Source: Streptomyces albireticuli (lineage in GTDB: Bacteria > Actinomycetota > Actinomycetes > Streptomycetales > Streptomycetaceae). From it: DNA of 41,017 nt. The notes under the pieces are model-generated. The model worked only from the letters and a program-made list of their open reading frames with translations, made no database searches and was not told where the DNA came from. Within the stretch, counting starts at the first letter, position 1. Every line of letters begins with the position of its first letter. Where the stretch lies: assembly GCF_021228125.1 (NCBI RefSeq), contig NZ_JAJQQS010000031.1:1-41017 (forward strand), given 5' to 3'. A program made the position numbers and the translations under genes. Positions 1 through 9,244 of this stretch are shown piece by piece.

Positions 1-70
1 CATCGCCGCGTCCTGCAACTACGCGGCCGACAAGTACGGCTCGATGGACAACGTCAACTCGGCCTACTGA
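1..70 (+). CDS. C-terminal end of a truncated gene (possible lytic transglycosylase)
   Basis: Only the last 22 codons are present, read from base 2 and ending in TGA at 68-70. The tail (IAASCNYAADKYGS, then MDNVNSAY) resembles the end of secreted SLT-type transglycosylase proteins of Streptomyces, where a YGS-x-DNV motif near the C-terminus is common. This is resemblance from memory, not an alignment. The gene begins outside the window. A strong hairpin follows directly. Confidence 0.4.
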   Translation, partial: IAASCNYAADKYGSMDNVNSAY

Positions 71-101
71 ACCGGCCCAGCCCAACCCGCTCCTGCTGTA
101 C

Positions 102-149
102 GAAAGGGGGCGGCGGCACCCCGCACAGGGGGTGCCGCCGCCCCCTTTC
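102..149. terminator. Strong bidirectional hairpin terminator
   Basis: A perfect 21-bp inverted repeat (102-122 with 129-149) encloses a 6-nt loop. The arms begin GAAAGGGGG and end CCCCCTTTC, so each strand ends its stem in a short T run. It separates the plus-strand gene end at 70 from the minus-strand genes that end near 151 and 563, and probably stops transcription from both sides. Confidence 0.85.
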
Positions 150-150
150 C

Positions 151-561
151 CTATTCCCGAAGTGCCCCAGCCCCGGAACACAGGCCAGGTAAACGGCTCA
201 CCTCCGCGTGCGCGGAGCGGGCGGCTTCGGCCTGCGCCTCCGTTTCGGTCGGGTCCGGGCCCTGACCTGCGGAGACTTTGTTGGGAGTGAGGCAGGTTTC
301 ACCAGTCCGGGCGGCATTACGCCGCAGGGCGCACTCCGCGGACTGCCTCCGGTGCCCCGTCTCCACAGACCCAGCGAAGTCCAGCGCCAGGTCGCGGCGT
401 ACGGCGAGGGCGAACTCCCTAGCCAACCCGCTCGTCAACACGTTCGGACGCCTCAGGTCGGCCCCCGGCAGCAGGCCGTCGGCCATCTCGCGGCCGTGGC
501 GTGAACGGGCGCTCACCGCCGCGGGTCGCGGGGCTGAGGACCGCGCCCCGGGCCCTCTCAC
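151..561 (-). CDS. Doubtful 136-aa ORF following the HEAT-repeat gene
   Basis: An open frame starts with GTG one base after the stop of the HEAT/LRV gene and runs to a stop at 151, next to the terminator. Its product is Arg/Ala-rich and I recognise no family. A stretch around residues 26-65 (MADGLLPGADLRRPNVL and onward) looks more protein-like than the rest. It could be a coupled small gene, a decayed gene, or a chance ORF in GC-rich DNA. No clear Shine-Dalgarno sequence is visible. Confidence 0.25.
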   Translation of the reverse strand: MRGPGARSSAPRPAAVSARSRHGREMADGLLPGADLRRPNVLTSGLAREFALAVRRDLALDFAGSVETGHRRQSAECALRRNAARTGETCLTPNKVSAGQGPDPTETEAQAEAARSAHAEVSRLPGLCSGAGALRE

Positions 562-562
562 T

Positions 563-2578
563 TCAAGCCGCGAGCAGCTGGAGCATTTCTCGCATGGCCC
601 CGACCGGCAATGATGGATTCGCCGCCGCGGTCTCGGCTGTCTCGACGTCGCGCAGGAGCCGGATCAGGACCCGCGCGGGCGGGTGGGGATGCAGCATTGC
701 CGCCCGGCGGACGGCCCCGCTCGGGTCGTCGAGCAGCCGCACCGCGGATGCGGTGGTCAGGCGCGGATCCTGCGCCGCCCGCAGCCGCACTTCCTCGTCC
801 CTGTCACGGCTGAACCGCTCCACGAGCTCCACGCTCGACGCGGGGTCGTCGAGTGCCAGCCGGCGCATGCGCGGATCCGGGTCACCGGCGTAGCGGAGGA
901 GGCCGTGGCGGGGGAAGTTGGGGTGACCGCGGGGCCGGTCGGGATGGGTGAGGCTGCCGGTCCACCACCGCCACACGCGCAGCAGCATGTCGGCGGGCGC
1001 GTCGTCGCAGGATTCGGCGAGGAAGAGCTGGACGACGCGGTCCTCGTCCTCGGCGAGCAGCGCCACGACATCCTCCGGGAGCCGCTCGGCACGAGCCACG
1101 CTTCTGCGCACCACCGGGTGGGAGGAGGCCGCCAGACGGCGCATCGCCCCTGGATCGGTGTGGAGCGTAACCACCCAGTCGAGGGGGAACGTGAGGGCAC
1201 CCGGGTCGAAATCGATGCGGATGTCCGCTCGCTGCGCTTCGGTGAGGTCGGGGCGTAGGGACACTGTGTACCGGACGCCGTCGTCCGGGTCGCGGGCGAG
1301 GAGGGCGGTGATGTCCGGGGCAAGATCAGGGTTGCCCGCGAGCATGCGGCGTTGGTCCACGTTTCCCTGGTGGGCCAGGCTCCGGGCGAAGTCCCGGTCG
1401 AGGCGGCAGCTTTGCAGCGCCGAGACTTCGAGGCCTTCGGCTTCGAAGGCCGCCCGGGACAGGGGATGTTCCGCGTGGTGCCTCAGCATGGCCGCGGTGC
1501 GGACCTCGGGGGCGGTATCAGTCAGCAGTCGCTGTCGGGCCGGTCCGTCCAGGTGCGGCCATGCGGGCCGGCAAGCCGATGCCCGGACGGTGGGCTCGGG
1601 GTCCGCGGCCAGGGCTGCCAGCAGCGGGGCGGGCAGGGCCGTGAGGCGCGCGGCTTCTGCGCGGGTCCGCGCGGCGGGGTCCGTGGCGAGGCGCTCGTAG
1701 GCCGGGCCGGTGAGCTCTTCACGGCGGTCCCCGGCGAGCGTCGCGAGGATCCAGCGCTGCCGCGGGTTCTGTTCGGCGAGAACGAGGCGTGTCCACTGCT
1801 CGGGTGTGACGGTGGGCCGGGCCTCCGCGAACAGGCCGCGTACCCGCCACTCCGGGTGCGCGAGCCCGGCGTCCACGACCGACGGCGGCAGGTCCGAGCG
1901 CCAGGGCAGATAGTGCGAGTGGCCGAGCAGGCTCTTCAGGACGTCTTCGGTGGCGGCCGGGTTGTGGGCCAGTCCTGCCGCCCACTTCTCGCCCAGCGCC
2001 TTTATGAGCCCCGACGCCCGGAAGTCCACGGAACCCGGCCCCCGGAAGAACGACGCCCACGCCGCCTCCTGCCCCTGAGGGGTCTCCTGGGCCTCGGCTT
2101 GCGCGGCCGCTTCCCGCTGCCTGCCGAGCTCGGTCACGGCGACGATCCAGACCTCGTACTCCTTGGTCGTCACACCCAGCAGGGTGTCCCCGTCGGCAGA
2201 CAGGGTGACGAACTCCGGCTGCCCGGGGCGCTCGCCCAGCACTCCGGCCAGATCCCACCGCGGGGCGAGCTGGACGCGCGTCCAGCCGCGGGCCGTGGGG
2301 TCCCACCGGCTCCCCGCCACGTTGATCAGGAACGCGCCGTCGGCGCCGATGAGCCCGTGCTCGCTCGCGAGCCGGTGCCAGTGTGTGTTGAGCTCAGCGA
2401 CGAGGCCGGGGTGGTCCCGCCGGACGGTGACAGCCGGAACGGCGTCCGCCGCGATGACGGGCCGCCAGGCGGCCCGGGGCCGGAGAAGGGCGTCCTCGAC
2501 GCCCCCGGCGTCCCCTGCTTCCAGACCGGCGCCGGCGAGTAACTGCGCGAACGCGGTGACTTCTCTTCCCCCTGACAT
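563..2578 (-). CDS. HEAT/LRV-repeat protein
   Basis: A roughly 670-residue soluble protein made largely of repeated helical units in which a short DP/NP turn alternates with VR/RR-rich helices (for example DPDDGVRYTVSLRP, SSHPVVRRSVARAE, DPSGAVRRAAMLHP). The last unit, AANPSLPVGAMREMLQL, is typical of the leucine-rich-repeat-variant/HEAT-like solenoids common in Streptomyces. Such solenoids usually bind proteins; no catalytic motif is seen. The frame is open up to 2656. ATG at 2578 is preferred because the upstream part is basic and not repeat-like, but neither start has a good ribosome site. Cellular role unknown. Confidence 0.7.
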   Translation of the reverse strand: MSGGREVTAFAQLLAGAGLEAGDAGGVEDALLRPRAAWRPVIAADAVPAVTVRRDHPGLVAELNTHWHRLASEHGLIGADGAFLINVAGSRWDPTARGWTRVQLAPRWDLAGVLGERPGQPEFVTLSADGDTLLGVTTKEYEVWIVAVTELGRQREAAAQAEAQETPQGQEAAWASFFRGPGSVDFRASGLIKALGEKWAAGLAHNPAATEDVLKSLLGHSHYLPWRSDLPPSVVDAGLAHPEWRVRGLFAEARPTVTPEQWTRLVLAEQNPRQRWILATLAGDRREELTGPAYERLATDPAARTRAEAARLTALPAPLLAALAADPEPTVRASACRPAWPHLDGPARQRLLTDTAPEVRTAAMLRHHAEHPLSRAAFEAEGLEVSALQSCRLDRDFARSLAHQGNVDQRRMLAGNPDLAPDITALLARDPDDGVRYTVSLRPDLTEAQRADIRIDFDPGALTFPLDWVVTLHTDPGAMRRLAASSHPVVRRSVARAERLPEDVVALLAEDEDRVVQLFLAESCDDAPADMLLRVWRWWTGSLTHPDRPRGHPNFPRHGLLRYAGDPDPRMRRLALDDPASSVELVERFSRDRDEEVRLRAAQDPRLTTASAVRLLDDPSGAVRRAAMLHPHPPARVLIRLLRDVETAETAAANPSLPVGAMREMLQLLAA

Positions 2579-2714
2579 GAGACGCATTCTGCCGGAGAGA
2601 CAGGGACGCCGGACGGGCCTGTCCACTGAGGAAACCTCGGTCACGCGCGTACCCATCGATCCGGGAAGCGCCGTGCCTGGTCACGACGGCACTCCCGCCT
2701 GCGTGGCTCTGGTG

Positions 2715-3050
2715 TCAGAGCAGGTGAGATGCCTTGTGAGGAAGTCGGGGATCGCGTGACCTACGGGCCGTCAGGCTACCGGGCTTGTCGGCGTCGATGG
2801 CCTGGACCGGCGACGGGGTGTCGGCGGGCACCGGTTGGTCCCGGTCGCAGTCGGTCAGCGCCATCGTGCCTGCGTTGTCTCCCTCTCGGACGACCCGGAA
2901 CGAGTACGGCTTGCCCTCGGCAGGCATGTAGACCGTGATGAGACCGCCCTAGTTCACCACGGGAACAGTCTTCTTCCCGCTGATCACGGCGACCTTGCCC
3001 TTGGTGAGCTTCCCGCCGGATGCCGAGCGGACGTTCTCCTGGAGCCTCTG
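2715..3050 (-). pseudogene. Relic of a small secreted/lipoprotein-like gene
   Basis: On the minus strand one frame reads GGKLTKGKVAVISGKK, then VPVVN, an in-frame TAG (about 2951-2953), then GGLITVYMPAEGKPYSF and VVREGDNAGTMALTDCDRDQ, ending at 2715. This layout recalls small Streptomyces secreted proteins with an NYxGLITVY segment, so the amber codon probably replaced a Tyr codon. The 5' end, including any signal peptide, is missing: the frame abuts the stop codon of the marR gene at 3051-3053, which looks like a recombination junction. Family recall is from memory; the stop and truncation are seen directly. Confidence 0.5.
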
Positions 3051-3488
3051 TCAACGGGCGGGCAGCCATGCCTCGTCGTCGGTGGCATGGGCCAGGACGC
3101 GCTGCAGGAGGCTGCGCAGGGTTTCGGCCTCGTCAGGGGCGAGGCCGCCGAGCAGCTCCGCTTCCACCCGTTCCAGCGGCCCGTCGATCCGGGTCAGCAG
3201 GTAGTGCGCGGTGTCGGTGATCTCCAGTCGACGCGAGCGGTCGTCGGCGCCCGGTCGTCGGCGCACATGACCCGCTTCGACGAGTTCGCCGACGAGCTGG
3301 TGGACCGACTGCCGGGCTATGCCCAGCTGACGGGCCAGCTCCGCCATGGTCAGCTCGGGTTCGAGCGACAGCTGGGCGAGCAGGCCGTACTGGCGTACCG
3401 TCAGGTCGTACGCTGTCAGCCGCTCGTCCACCCGACGCGTCGCGACGGTACTCGCCACGGCTAAGAGATAGGGGATGTGCGTCCTCAA
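3051..3488 (-). CDS. MarR-family transcriptional regulator
   Basis: A 145-residue protein of normal MarR length. The central winged helix is clear: a recognition region LTMAELARQLGIARQSVHQLVGELVEAGHVRRRPGADDRSRR, where the D-D-R-S-R-R wing is diagnostic. Flanking helices would form the dimer interface. The start is TTG at 3488, preceded by GAGGAG at a good distance. No target gene is obvious because both neighbours are decayed, so it may be an orphan left after loss of a drug-resistance or tailoring locus. Ligand unknown. Confidence 0.88.
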   Translation of the reverse strand: MRTHIPYLLAVASTVATRRVDERLTAYDLTVRQYGLLAQLSLEPELTMAELARQLGIARQSVHQLVGELVEAGHVRRRPGADDRSRRLEITDTAHYLLTRIDGPLERVEAELLGGLAPDEAETLRSLLQRVLAHATDDEAWLPAR

Positions 3489-3541
3489 GGCGACTTCTCC
3501 TCAACCGTCGGAGACCGTGATCTTTCCGCTCCGACCGTATG

Positions 3542-4030
3542 TCATGTGCCGCTCCGGGGACCGTGACCGGTCACCGGCTGTTCGAGGACCGGAATGGTCC
3601 CGGCAGGCGTCGGTGTCCCGGGCGTTTCGGTGCGTACCCGTGCTGCCGCGTGCGCGAACTCAGGGTCCTGAAGCATCCGCGTCACCATCGCACGCAGTCG
3701 GCCGGTCGTGAGGGGCTCGGGTGGACACGGCGGGGCGACTCCGGCCGCCAGGGCCCGCTTGGCACGCGGGTGTCGCACCACAGCCGAGCCGGAACGACGA
3801 TTTATGGCACCTCATGGGCCGGGGCGGTCAGGAAGGTGCCCACCCCGCCGTGGCAGTGATCGCCTCGCAGCGCGGCACCAGCTCGTGGGGCGGGACGAAG
3901 CTGACCGCCCGGACGTTCGGAGGCAGCGGGCCGAGGGCGTTGAGCTGCCCGGCGTTGAGAGCGTGGCCACGATCTGCCGTTCAAGTCGGCCCCGGTCTCC
4001 AGCGGCTCGCCGACCGACACCTGGTCTCAC
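3542..4030 (-). pseudogene. Decayed deoxysugar-type glycosyltransferase
   Basis: Pieces of one protein are spread over different minus-strand frames. In order they are VSVGEPLETGADLNG, IVATLNAGQLNALGPLPPNV, FVPPHELVPRCEAIT, then after a frameshift HGGVGTFLTAPAHEVP, a TAA where a Gln codon is expected, IVVPARLW, and a C-terminal LRAMVTRMLQDPEF. This order matches the donor-binding half of macrolide-type glycosyltransferases (EryCIII/DesVII/MGT), including the HGGxGT signature. At least two frameshifts and one nonsense codon make it non-functional. The N-terminal acceptor domain is absent or unrecognisable. Confidence 0.65.
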
Positions 4031-4226
4031 CGACCACCTCCCGGAAGGAGACGCCGAGGGGCGAAGCAGATCCGGCGCTGCCCGGTGGGCTCGTCCAGCC
4101 GGCCGGGCAGCGCCGGAACCCGGGCAAGAGGACCGGCAGGGCGAGGGAGGCGGGCGCTGGGTACGGCGGGTTCCTGGCAGATCCCCCCGGGCCGGTACAC
4201 CATCCCTGAGGAGCTGGCGGGCCGGG

Positions 4227-4913
4227 TCAGGACGGATCGATGTCCTGTCCGGTCACGTCGGGGTCCGGGTCGGCGGGTCTCCCCTTGAGCTCGTGGAACC
4301 CGGGGGTGCCGGTCACCAGCAGTGTCCCGTCCCACAGCTGCCCGGCCTCCTCCCTTCTCGGTACGCGGGAGATGACCGGTCCGAAGAAGGCCGGCGGGGA
4401 CCGGTGAGGCTCTTCCGGTTCCTCGACGGCGACCACTGGTGTTCCGGTCCGCGGGCCGAGAAGCCGCAGGGCCCGCGTGTGTGAGTCCCGCAGTTCCTCG
4501 TCGTAGACGGTGGAGGTCCCGACCTCCGCCAGCTCCGCCGGCAGCTCCGCGTCGGCCAAGGCCAGGGCCGGGTCGTTGATCCACTTCCCGGTGTTCCCGC
4601 CGTGCTCCCCGGGGGGCCCGAGGTCGGCCCACAGCGAGGCGTGGAACCGGGCCAGGGCCCGCTGTCCGTGGTGGTGCCGGACGGCGGTACCGATCCGCAC
4701 CGGGACCATCAGATACCCCTCGGGGTCGTCGTCGCGGCCCTTGTTGAGGAGGGACAGGCTCATCAGGTGCCAGCGCAGCTCCAGCGGGCGGACCCGGGCG
4801 GCCTCCCGTAACCAGCAGACGGTCAGCCAGGTGTAGGGACAGGCGGGGTCGAACCAGACGTCCACGGCGCGGGGCCGGGGATACGGGGTGCTCCGGAAGG
4901 CTTCGGCTCTCAC
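4227..4913 (-). CDS. DsbA-fold oxidoreductase (mycothiol-dependent nitroreductase-like)
   Basis: 228 residues. The N-terminal FDPACPYTWLTVCWL is the thioredoxin-fold active region of the DsbA/FrnE group, and LELRWHLMSLSLLNKG with a later GGNTGKWINDPALALADA matches the Rv2466c-like mycothiol-dependent branch. Here the active site reads CPYT, with a single Cys instead of CPWC. It starts at GTG 4913 with AAGGAGGA just upstream and follows the ABC permease by 48 bp, so it is probably the third gene of that operon. It may handle thiol or redox stress linked to the exported compound. Function inferred from family. Confidence 0.75.
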   Translation of the reverse strand: MRAEAFRSTPYPRPRAVDVWFDPACPYTWLTVCWLREAARVRPLELRWHLMSLSLLNKGRDDDPEGYLMVPVRIGTAVRHHHGQRALARFHASLWADLGPPGEHGGNTGKWINDPALALADAELPAELAEVGTSTVYDEELRDSHTRALRLLGPRTGTPVVAVEEPEEPHRSPPAFFGPVISRVPRREEAGQLWDGTLLVTGTPGFHELKGRPADPDPDVTGQDIDPS

Positions 4914-4961
4914 GGTGCGGTCCTCCTTCGCGTTCGGGCTGGGACGGCGCTGGGCGGCGCG

Positions 4962-5738
4962 TCACACGGAAGCGTTGCGCATGCCTCGGATGCCCGCGAT
5001 GACCCCCAGCACCGCGACGGCCACCGCTGCGAGGACCCCGTACAGCACACCCGCCTCGGCGAACCGGCCGTCGAACAGGGCTCGTTCGGCCTCGACCACG
5101 TAGGTCGCGGGGTTGATCCGGCTCAGGACGTAGAGCCACGAGGGGGCCGAGGCCTCGGTGATGGGGAGCAGGACACCGGAGAGCAGCAACAGAGGGAAGA
5201 AGACCATCTGCTGCACCCCGTAGAACAAGGTCTGCTGCTTGCGGGAGTGGAGCGCCAGGGTGAAGGAGAGGGTGCCGATCCCGATCCCGAAGACGGTCAG
5301 CAGCGCCAGACCTGCCAGGGCGCCGAGCGGGCGGAGCCGGAAGTCGGTCGGTAGCAGCAGGGCGAGGATCAGCAGGGCCTGTGCCAGCAGGATCACGACC
5401 TCCTTCAACGCCCGCCCGACGATCATCGAGGCCCGGTTCAGCGGGGTCACTAACATGCGTTCGAAGGCCCCGGAGGGCATCTCGTTGAGCAAGGAGGCCC
5501 CGGCGCCGGCGGTGGCGGAGAGAGCCAGCAGGACGAGCGTGCCCGGCACGAACCACTGCCAGGGGGAATCCGTGTTCATGCCCCCGCCCGAAGGATGGGC
5601 CATGCCGGAGAGCAGGGGTGCGAAGAGGACGAGGAAGAGGAAGGGCAGCAGCATCGTGAAGAGGAGACCGGCCGGCTGGCGCAGTTCGGGCCCCAGCTCT
5701 CGGGCGAAGGCGGTTCGGGTGTCGTTGAACACCTTCAT
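4962..5738 (-). CDS. ABC-2 type permease (DrrB-like)
   Basis: 258 residues with about six hydrophobic segments in the ABC-2 arrangement. The conserved MLVTPLNRASMIVGRALKEV loop and the LFYGVQQMVFFPLLLLSGVLLPI segment are typical of DrrB-type drug-export permeases. It starts 2 bp after the stop of the ATPase gene, so the two are translated together. The membrane partner of the ATPase, likely exporting a drug or lipid-like compound; the substrate cannot be read from sequence. Confidence 0.88.
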   Translation of the reverse strand: MKVFNDTRTAFARELGPELRQPAGLLFTMLLPFLFLVLFAPLLSGMAHPSGGGMNTDSPWQWFVPGTLVLLALSATAGAGASLLNEMPSGAFERMLVTPLNRASMIVGRALKEVVILLAQALLILALLLPTDFRLRPLGALAGLALLTVFGIGIGTLSFTLALHSRKQQTLFYGVQQMVFFPLLLLSGVLLPITEASAPSWLYVLSRINPATYVVEAERALFDGRFAEAGVLYGVLAAVAVAVLGVIAGIRGMRNASV

Positions 5739-5740
5739 GG

Positions 5741-6718
<978 letters not shown>

Positions 6719-6868
6719 GGGTTCTCCCGTACGCGGTTCATGGGGGATGGAGCTGGGGCTTCTCGGCCCTGATCCGGACCGGCCGGCTCGGTTCCGGGGC
6801 AGAACAAAAGAAAGTCAGATGCTCTGGGCTCTTGACTTCTTCGAGCTTAGAAGCGCAAATAACGTCAT

Positions 6869-6885
6869 TGTCAGCTTCCCTGACA
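6869..6885. promoter_or_regulatory. Inverted repeat upstream of the ABC operon
   Basis: TGTCAG (6869-6874) and CTGACA (6880-6885) form a perfect dyad with a 5-bp spacer, about 150 bp upstream of the ABC ATPase start. A second, weaker dyad (CTTCT and AGAAG arms, about 6837-6854) lies closer to the gene in AT-richer DNA that probably contains the promoter. A repressor operator is likely but unassigned. The rest of 6719-7214 shows no convincing gene. Confidence 0.35.
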
Positions 6886-7214
6886 GTCTCGGCCTGCCGC
6901 GCTGCACTGCTCTACGTACCGCCCGGTCCGGCTCCACCGCGCCGTTGGTATCGAGGCGTCGGAGTTCGTACGGACACTGCCGGCCTCGCCGGTCACCATG
7001 CAGGCAGTTCAGTCAAATCCCACGCGTCGTCGTGGAGCCTTCCGCCGTCAGGACCAGCTGGTGCAGTTCGGCCGCCGAGCATGACGGAGACCGCGCCGGC
7101 TCCGTTCCCTTGCTGTTTCTCGAACGCGGCACGCTCTACCTCGGCCTTTGCAGGCTGAAGCCTGTCCCGAATAGGCGCATGAGCTGGGGATTTGCCTGAG
7201 GGTATGGTCATCGG

Positions 7215-7649
7215 GTGGAGTCGGAAGAGCTGGGTGATTGCCCGTTGCACGGGGCCGGCGTGCACCCTGAGTACCTGGTCGGGCGGCGGCTTGAGCAGGT
7301 AGTCGCTTCGTGGCACCTGTACGGCTCAAAGGCCCCGTCCGGCCCGTTGGACGTGTGGCTGATCGACAGCGGGCAGGTCTCCACCCATGTGACGACCGGG
7401 TCGGACTGGTGCCTGACCGTGGAGAGGTCGGCCCCCTACGCGAGCTACGACATGGCGGAGTCGGGCCGCGTCGAGGTGGCCCCGGTCCGTGGCCGGACCC
7501 CGTTCGCGGACCATCTCGGCGAGACGGTGCGGGCGGTCAGCGAAGAGCGGGATCCGAACACCGGACGGGTCGCGCTGGAGATCGCCTTCGACTCCGGACG
7601 TGTCCGGTGCGATGCTCCGTCCGGGAACCTCCGCCTGTCCAGCAACTGA
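7215..7649 (+). CDS. Hypothetical protein, 144 aa
   Basis: A soluble acidic protein beginning MESEELGDCPLHGAGVHPEY. The body reads as a compact alpha/beta domain (WHLYGSKAPSGPLDVWLIDS and later VALEIAFDSGRVRCDAPSG). No motif I can assign. The start is GTG at 7215; a TATGGT at 7203-7208 sits at -10 distance, so the mRNA is probably leaderless. The same frame continues open after the TGA (next entry). Confidence 0.65.
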   Translation: MESEELGDCPLHGAGVHPEYLVGRRLEQVVASWHLYGSKAPSGPLDVWLIDSGQVSTHVTTGSDWCLTVERSAPYASYDMAESGRVEVAPVRGRTPFADHLGETVRAVSEERDPNTGRVALEIAFDSGRVRCDAPSGNLRLSSN

Positions 7650-8048
7650 CCTGCCGCATACGGCCCGATACCTGGCCCCGCAGCAGCCCGCGCACAGTGG
7701 CTGGGCGAGTTTCTCCAGGCGGAGTCGGACCGGCTCCCCGACGATCTCCCGGGCACGGGCTTGCGCGCAGGAGACGGCGAATCACCGGCCTGGTCCCGGA
7801 CCGGCGCGGACAAGCGGCTACAGATCTGTACCGCGACCACGGAGCCGGGCCCGGACGCGAAGCTCGCCGGGCACTTCATCAGGGTCAGCGGACTTCCCCG
7901 ACTGGAGGTCCTGTTCGACGGCATGACCGGCGAAGGCATACCCGCCACCGGCTGGCGAGACAAGACGGTACTCAGCGAGTCAACCGCCCTCGCGCGCACC
8001 GACCGCAGTGAGAACAAGGCCGTCTTCTTCCAGCACCTCACCGAATAA
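7650..8048 (+). pseudogene. 5'-truncated hypothetical ORF in frame with the previous gene
   Basis: Directly after the TGA at 7647-7649 the same frame stays open for 132 codons to a stop at 8046-8048 (RAQWLGEFLQAESDRLPDD, LAGHFIRVSGLPRLEVLFDG, NKAVFFQHLTE). It reads like real protein but lacks an ATG/GTG start and a ribosome site before a TTG at 7761. The likely origin is a gene that lost its 5' end next to the 144-aa gene. It could also be a short TTG-started gene (95 aa). Function unknown. Confidence 0.4.
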
Positions 8049-8225
8049 CGTTTCCTCGCCATACCTCCCACTGGCTTCGTCGGTGTGAGGCGGGAACGGT
8101 CGATGCCGGGTTCGGGCAGCAGATGTTGATCAAGCGGGTCAAGAGTGTTGTCGAGTTCTAAGAACACTGTGTCGGCGTGTCGGAGCGTGGCGGGGCCTGA
8201 TGAGCGGGACGGATATCGTCCTGGC

Positions 8226-8951
8226 ATGAATCAGGAGTTCGAACTTGCTGCGTCTCTTGCCGGAGGCGTCGAAGGCCGTCGTGGTGCGTGGAGCTTCATC
8301 CAGGGCTTCGCTGCCCACTGGGCTGGTGTCCTGGAGAGCGGTGACGGGTGGGCGGAGGCCGATCTGGTCGCTGCCGAGGAGAGACTGGGGGTCCGGCTGC
8401 CGACGGCGTTGCGTGAGGCGTATCTGCTGTTCGGGCGCCGTCGAGACCTCACCAGCAACCACGATGTGCTGCTCAGCCCGGCCGAGCTGTATGTGGATGA
8501 CGTCAAGGAAGCCCTGGTCTTCCGTCACGAGAACCAGGGAGCCGCATCCTGGGGCGTCCTCCTCGACAGCCTCCGAGATGACGACCCTGCGGTGTTCATA
8601 CGACCTGACCTTGCCGACAAGAGCGCCGAGCGGTGGGAGGGCTGGCTGGAGCGTCTTTCCCTCTGCTTCGTCGAGATCGTGCTGTCCGAGTCCCTGCAGG
8701 CGGATCAAGAGCTTTGCGACTTCCTCGACCCGGACGATGACAGCATCGAGCTGCTGGAGGAGAACTTTGTCCGGCTGCCGTTCCCCGCGTACCCCGTCGG
8801 CGAGGAGGATCACGCGATCCGGTGGTTCCTGGGCCAGGACGTCCTGCTGCGCGACGACGGCATGGCCATTGGGGCCCGCGGCCGGACAGCAGGAGACCTC
8901 GACCGGGTTCGTGACCTGATCCCGGGTGACTGGCTCAACGACCATCGCTGA
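8226..8951 (+). CDS. SUKH (SMI1/KNR4) family protein
   Basis: 241 residues from ATG 8226. The N-terminal half has the SUKH pattern: EERLGVRLPTALREAYLLFGRR, then NHDVLLSPAELYV, then ALVFRHENQGAASWGV, where the ENQG-x-x-W element is characteristic. Many SUKH proteins are immunity factors to polymorphic toxins; others are orphan regulators. No toxin gene is visible nearby. A GATATC/TATCGT at about 10 bp before the ATG suggests a leaderless start. The 8952-9244 stretch that follows holds nothing I can identify. Confidence 0.8.
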   Translation: MNQEFELAASLAGGVEGRRGAWSFIQGFAAHWAGVLESGDGWAEADLVAAEERLGVRLPTALREAYLLFGRRRDLTSNHDVLLSPAELYVDDVKEALVFRHENQGAASWGVLLDSLRDDDPAVFIRPDLADKSAERWEGWLERLSLCFVEIVLSESLQADQELCDFLDPDDDSIELLEENFVRLPFPAYPVGEEDHAIRWFLGQDVLLRDDGMAIGARGRTAGDLDRVRDLIPGDWLNDHR

Positions 8952-9244
8952 CCACGTTCAAGGCTTCGGTCGACCGAGTCGCCCACATCGGAGTCAGCCC
9001 AGGGACTGTTCTTCGGCATGTGCGCGGGTGGTGGCCAGGCGGTAGGAGTCGGTGCCGGTCTCGACACCGCCGCCACCCGAGCGGGCTGCGCCCCGATGGC
9101 CTCACCCGCTGACCACCCGCGGCCCACGAGAGCGAGCTCCCCGTCTGGGGGTGCCGTTACCGGCCTTGGCAGCGTTGGCCTGGCTGCCGCGTCGCAGCAG
9201 TGACCAGATGCCCTAGTGACCCGCCGTTCAGCGCGGGCCGCGGC

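Noticed and set aside
6869..6885. A fourth SARP-type site
   Set aside because: TGTCAG is present but arranged as an inverted repeat with a 5-bp gap, not as direct repeats at 11 bp.
6719..7214. Small genes in several frames upstream of the ABC operon
   Set aside because: Products lack folds and ribosome sites; the AT-richer part looks like promoter DNA.
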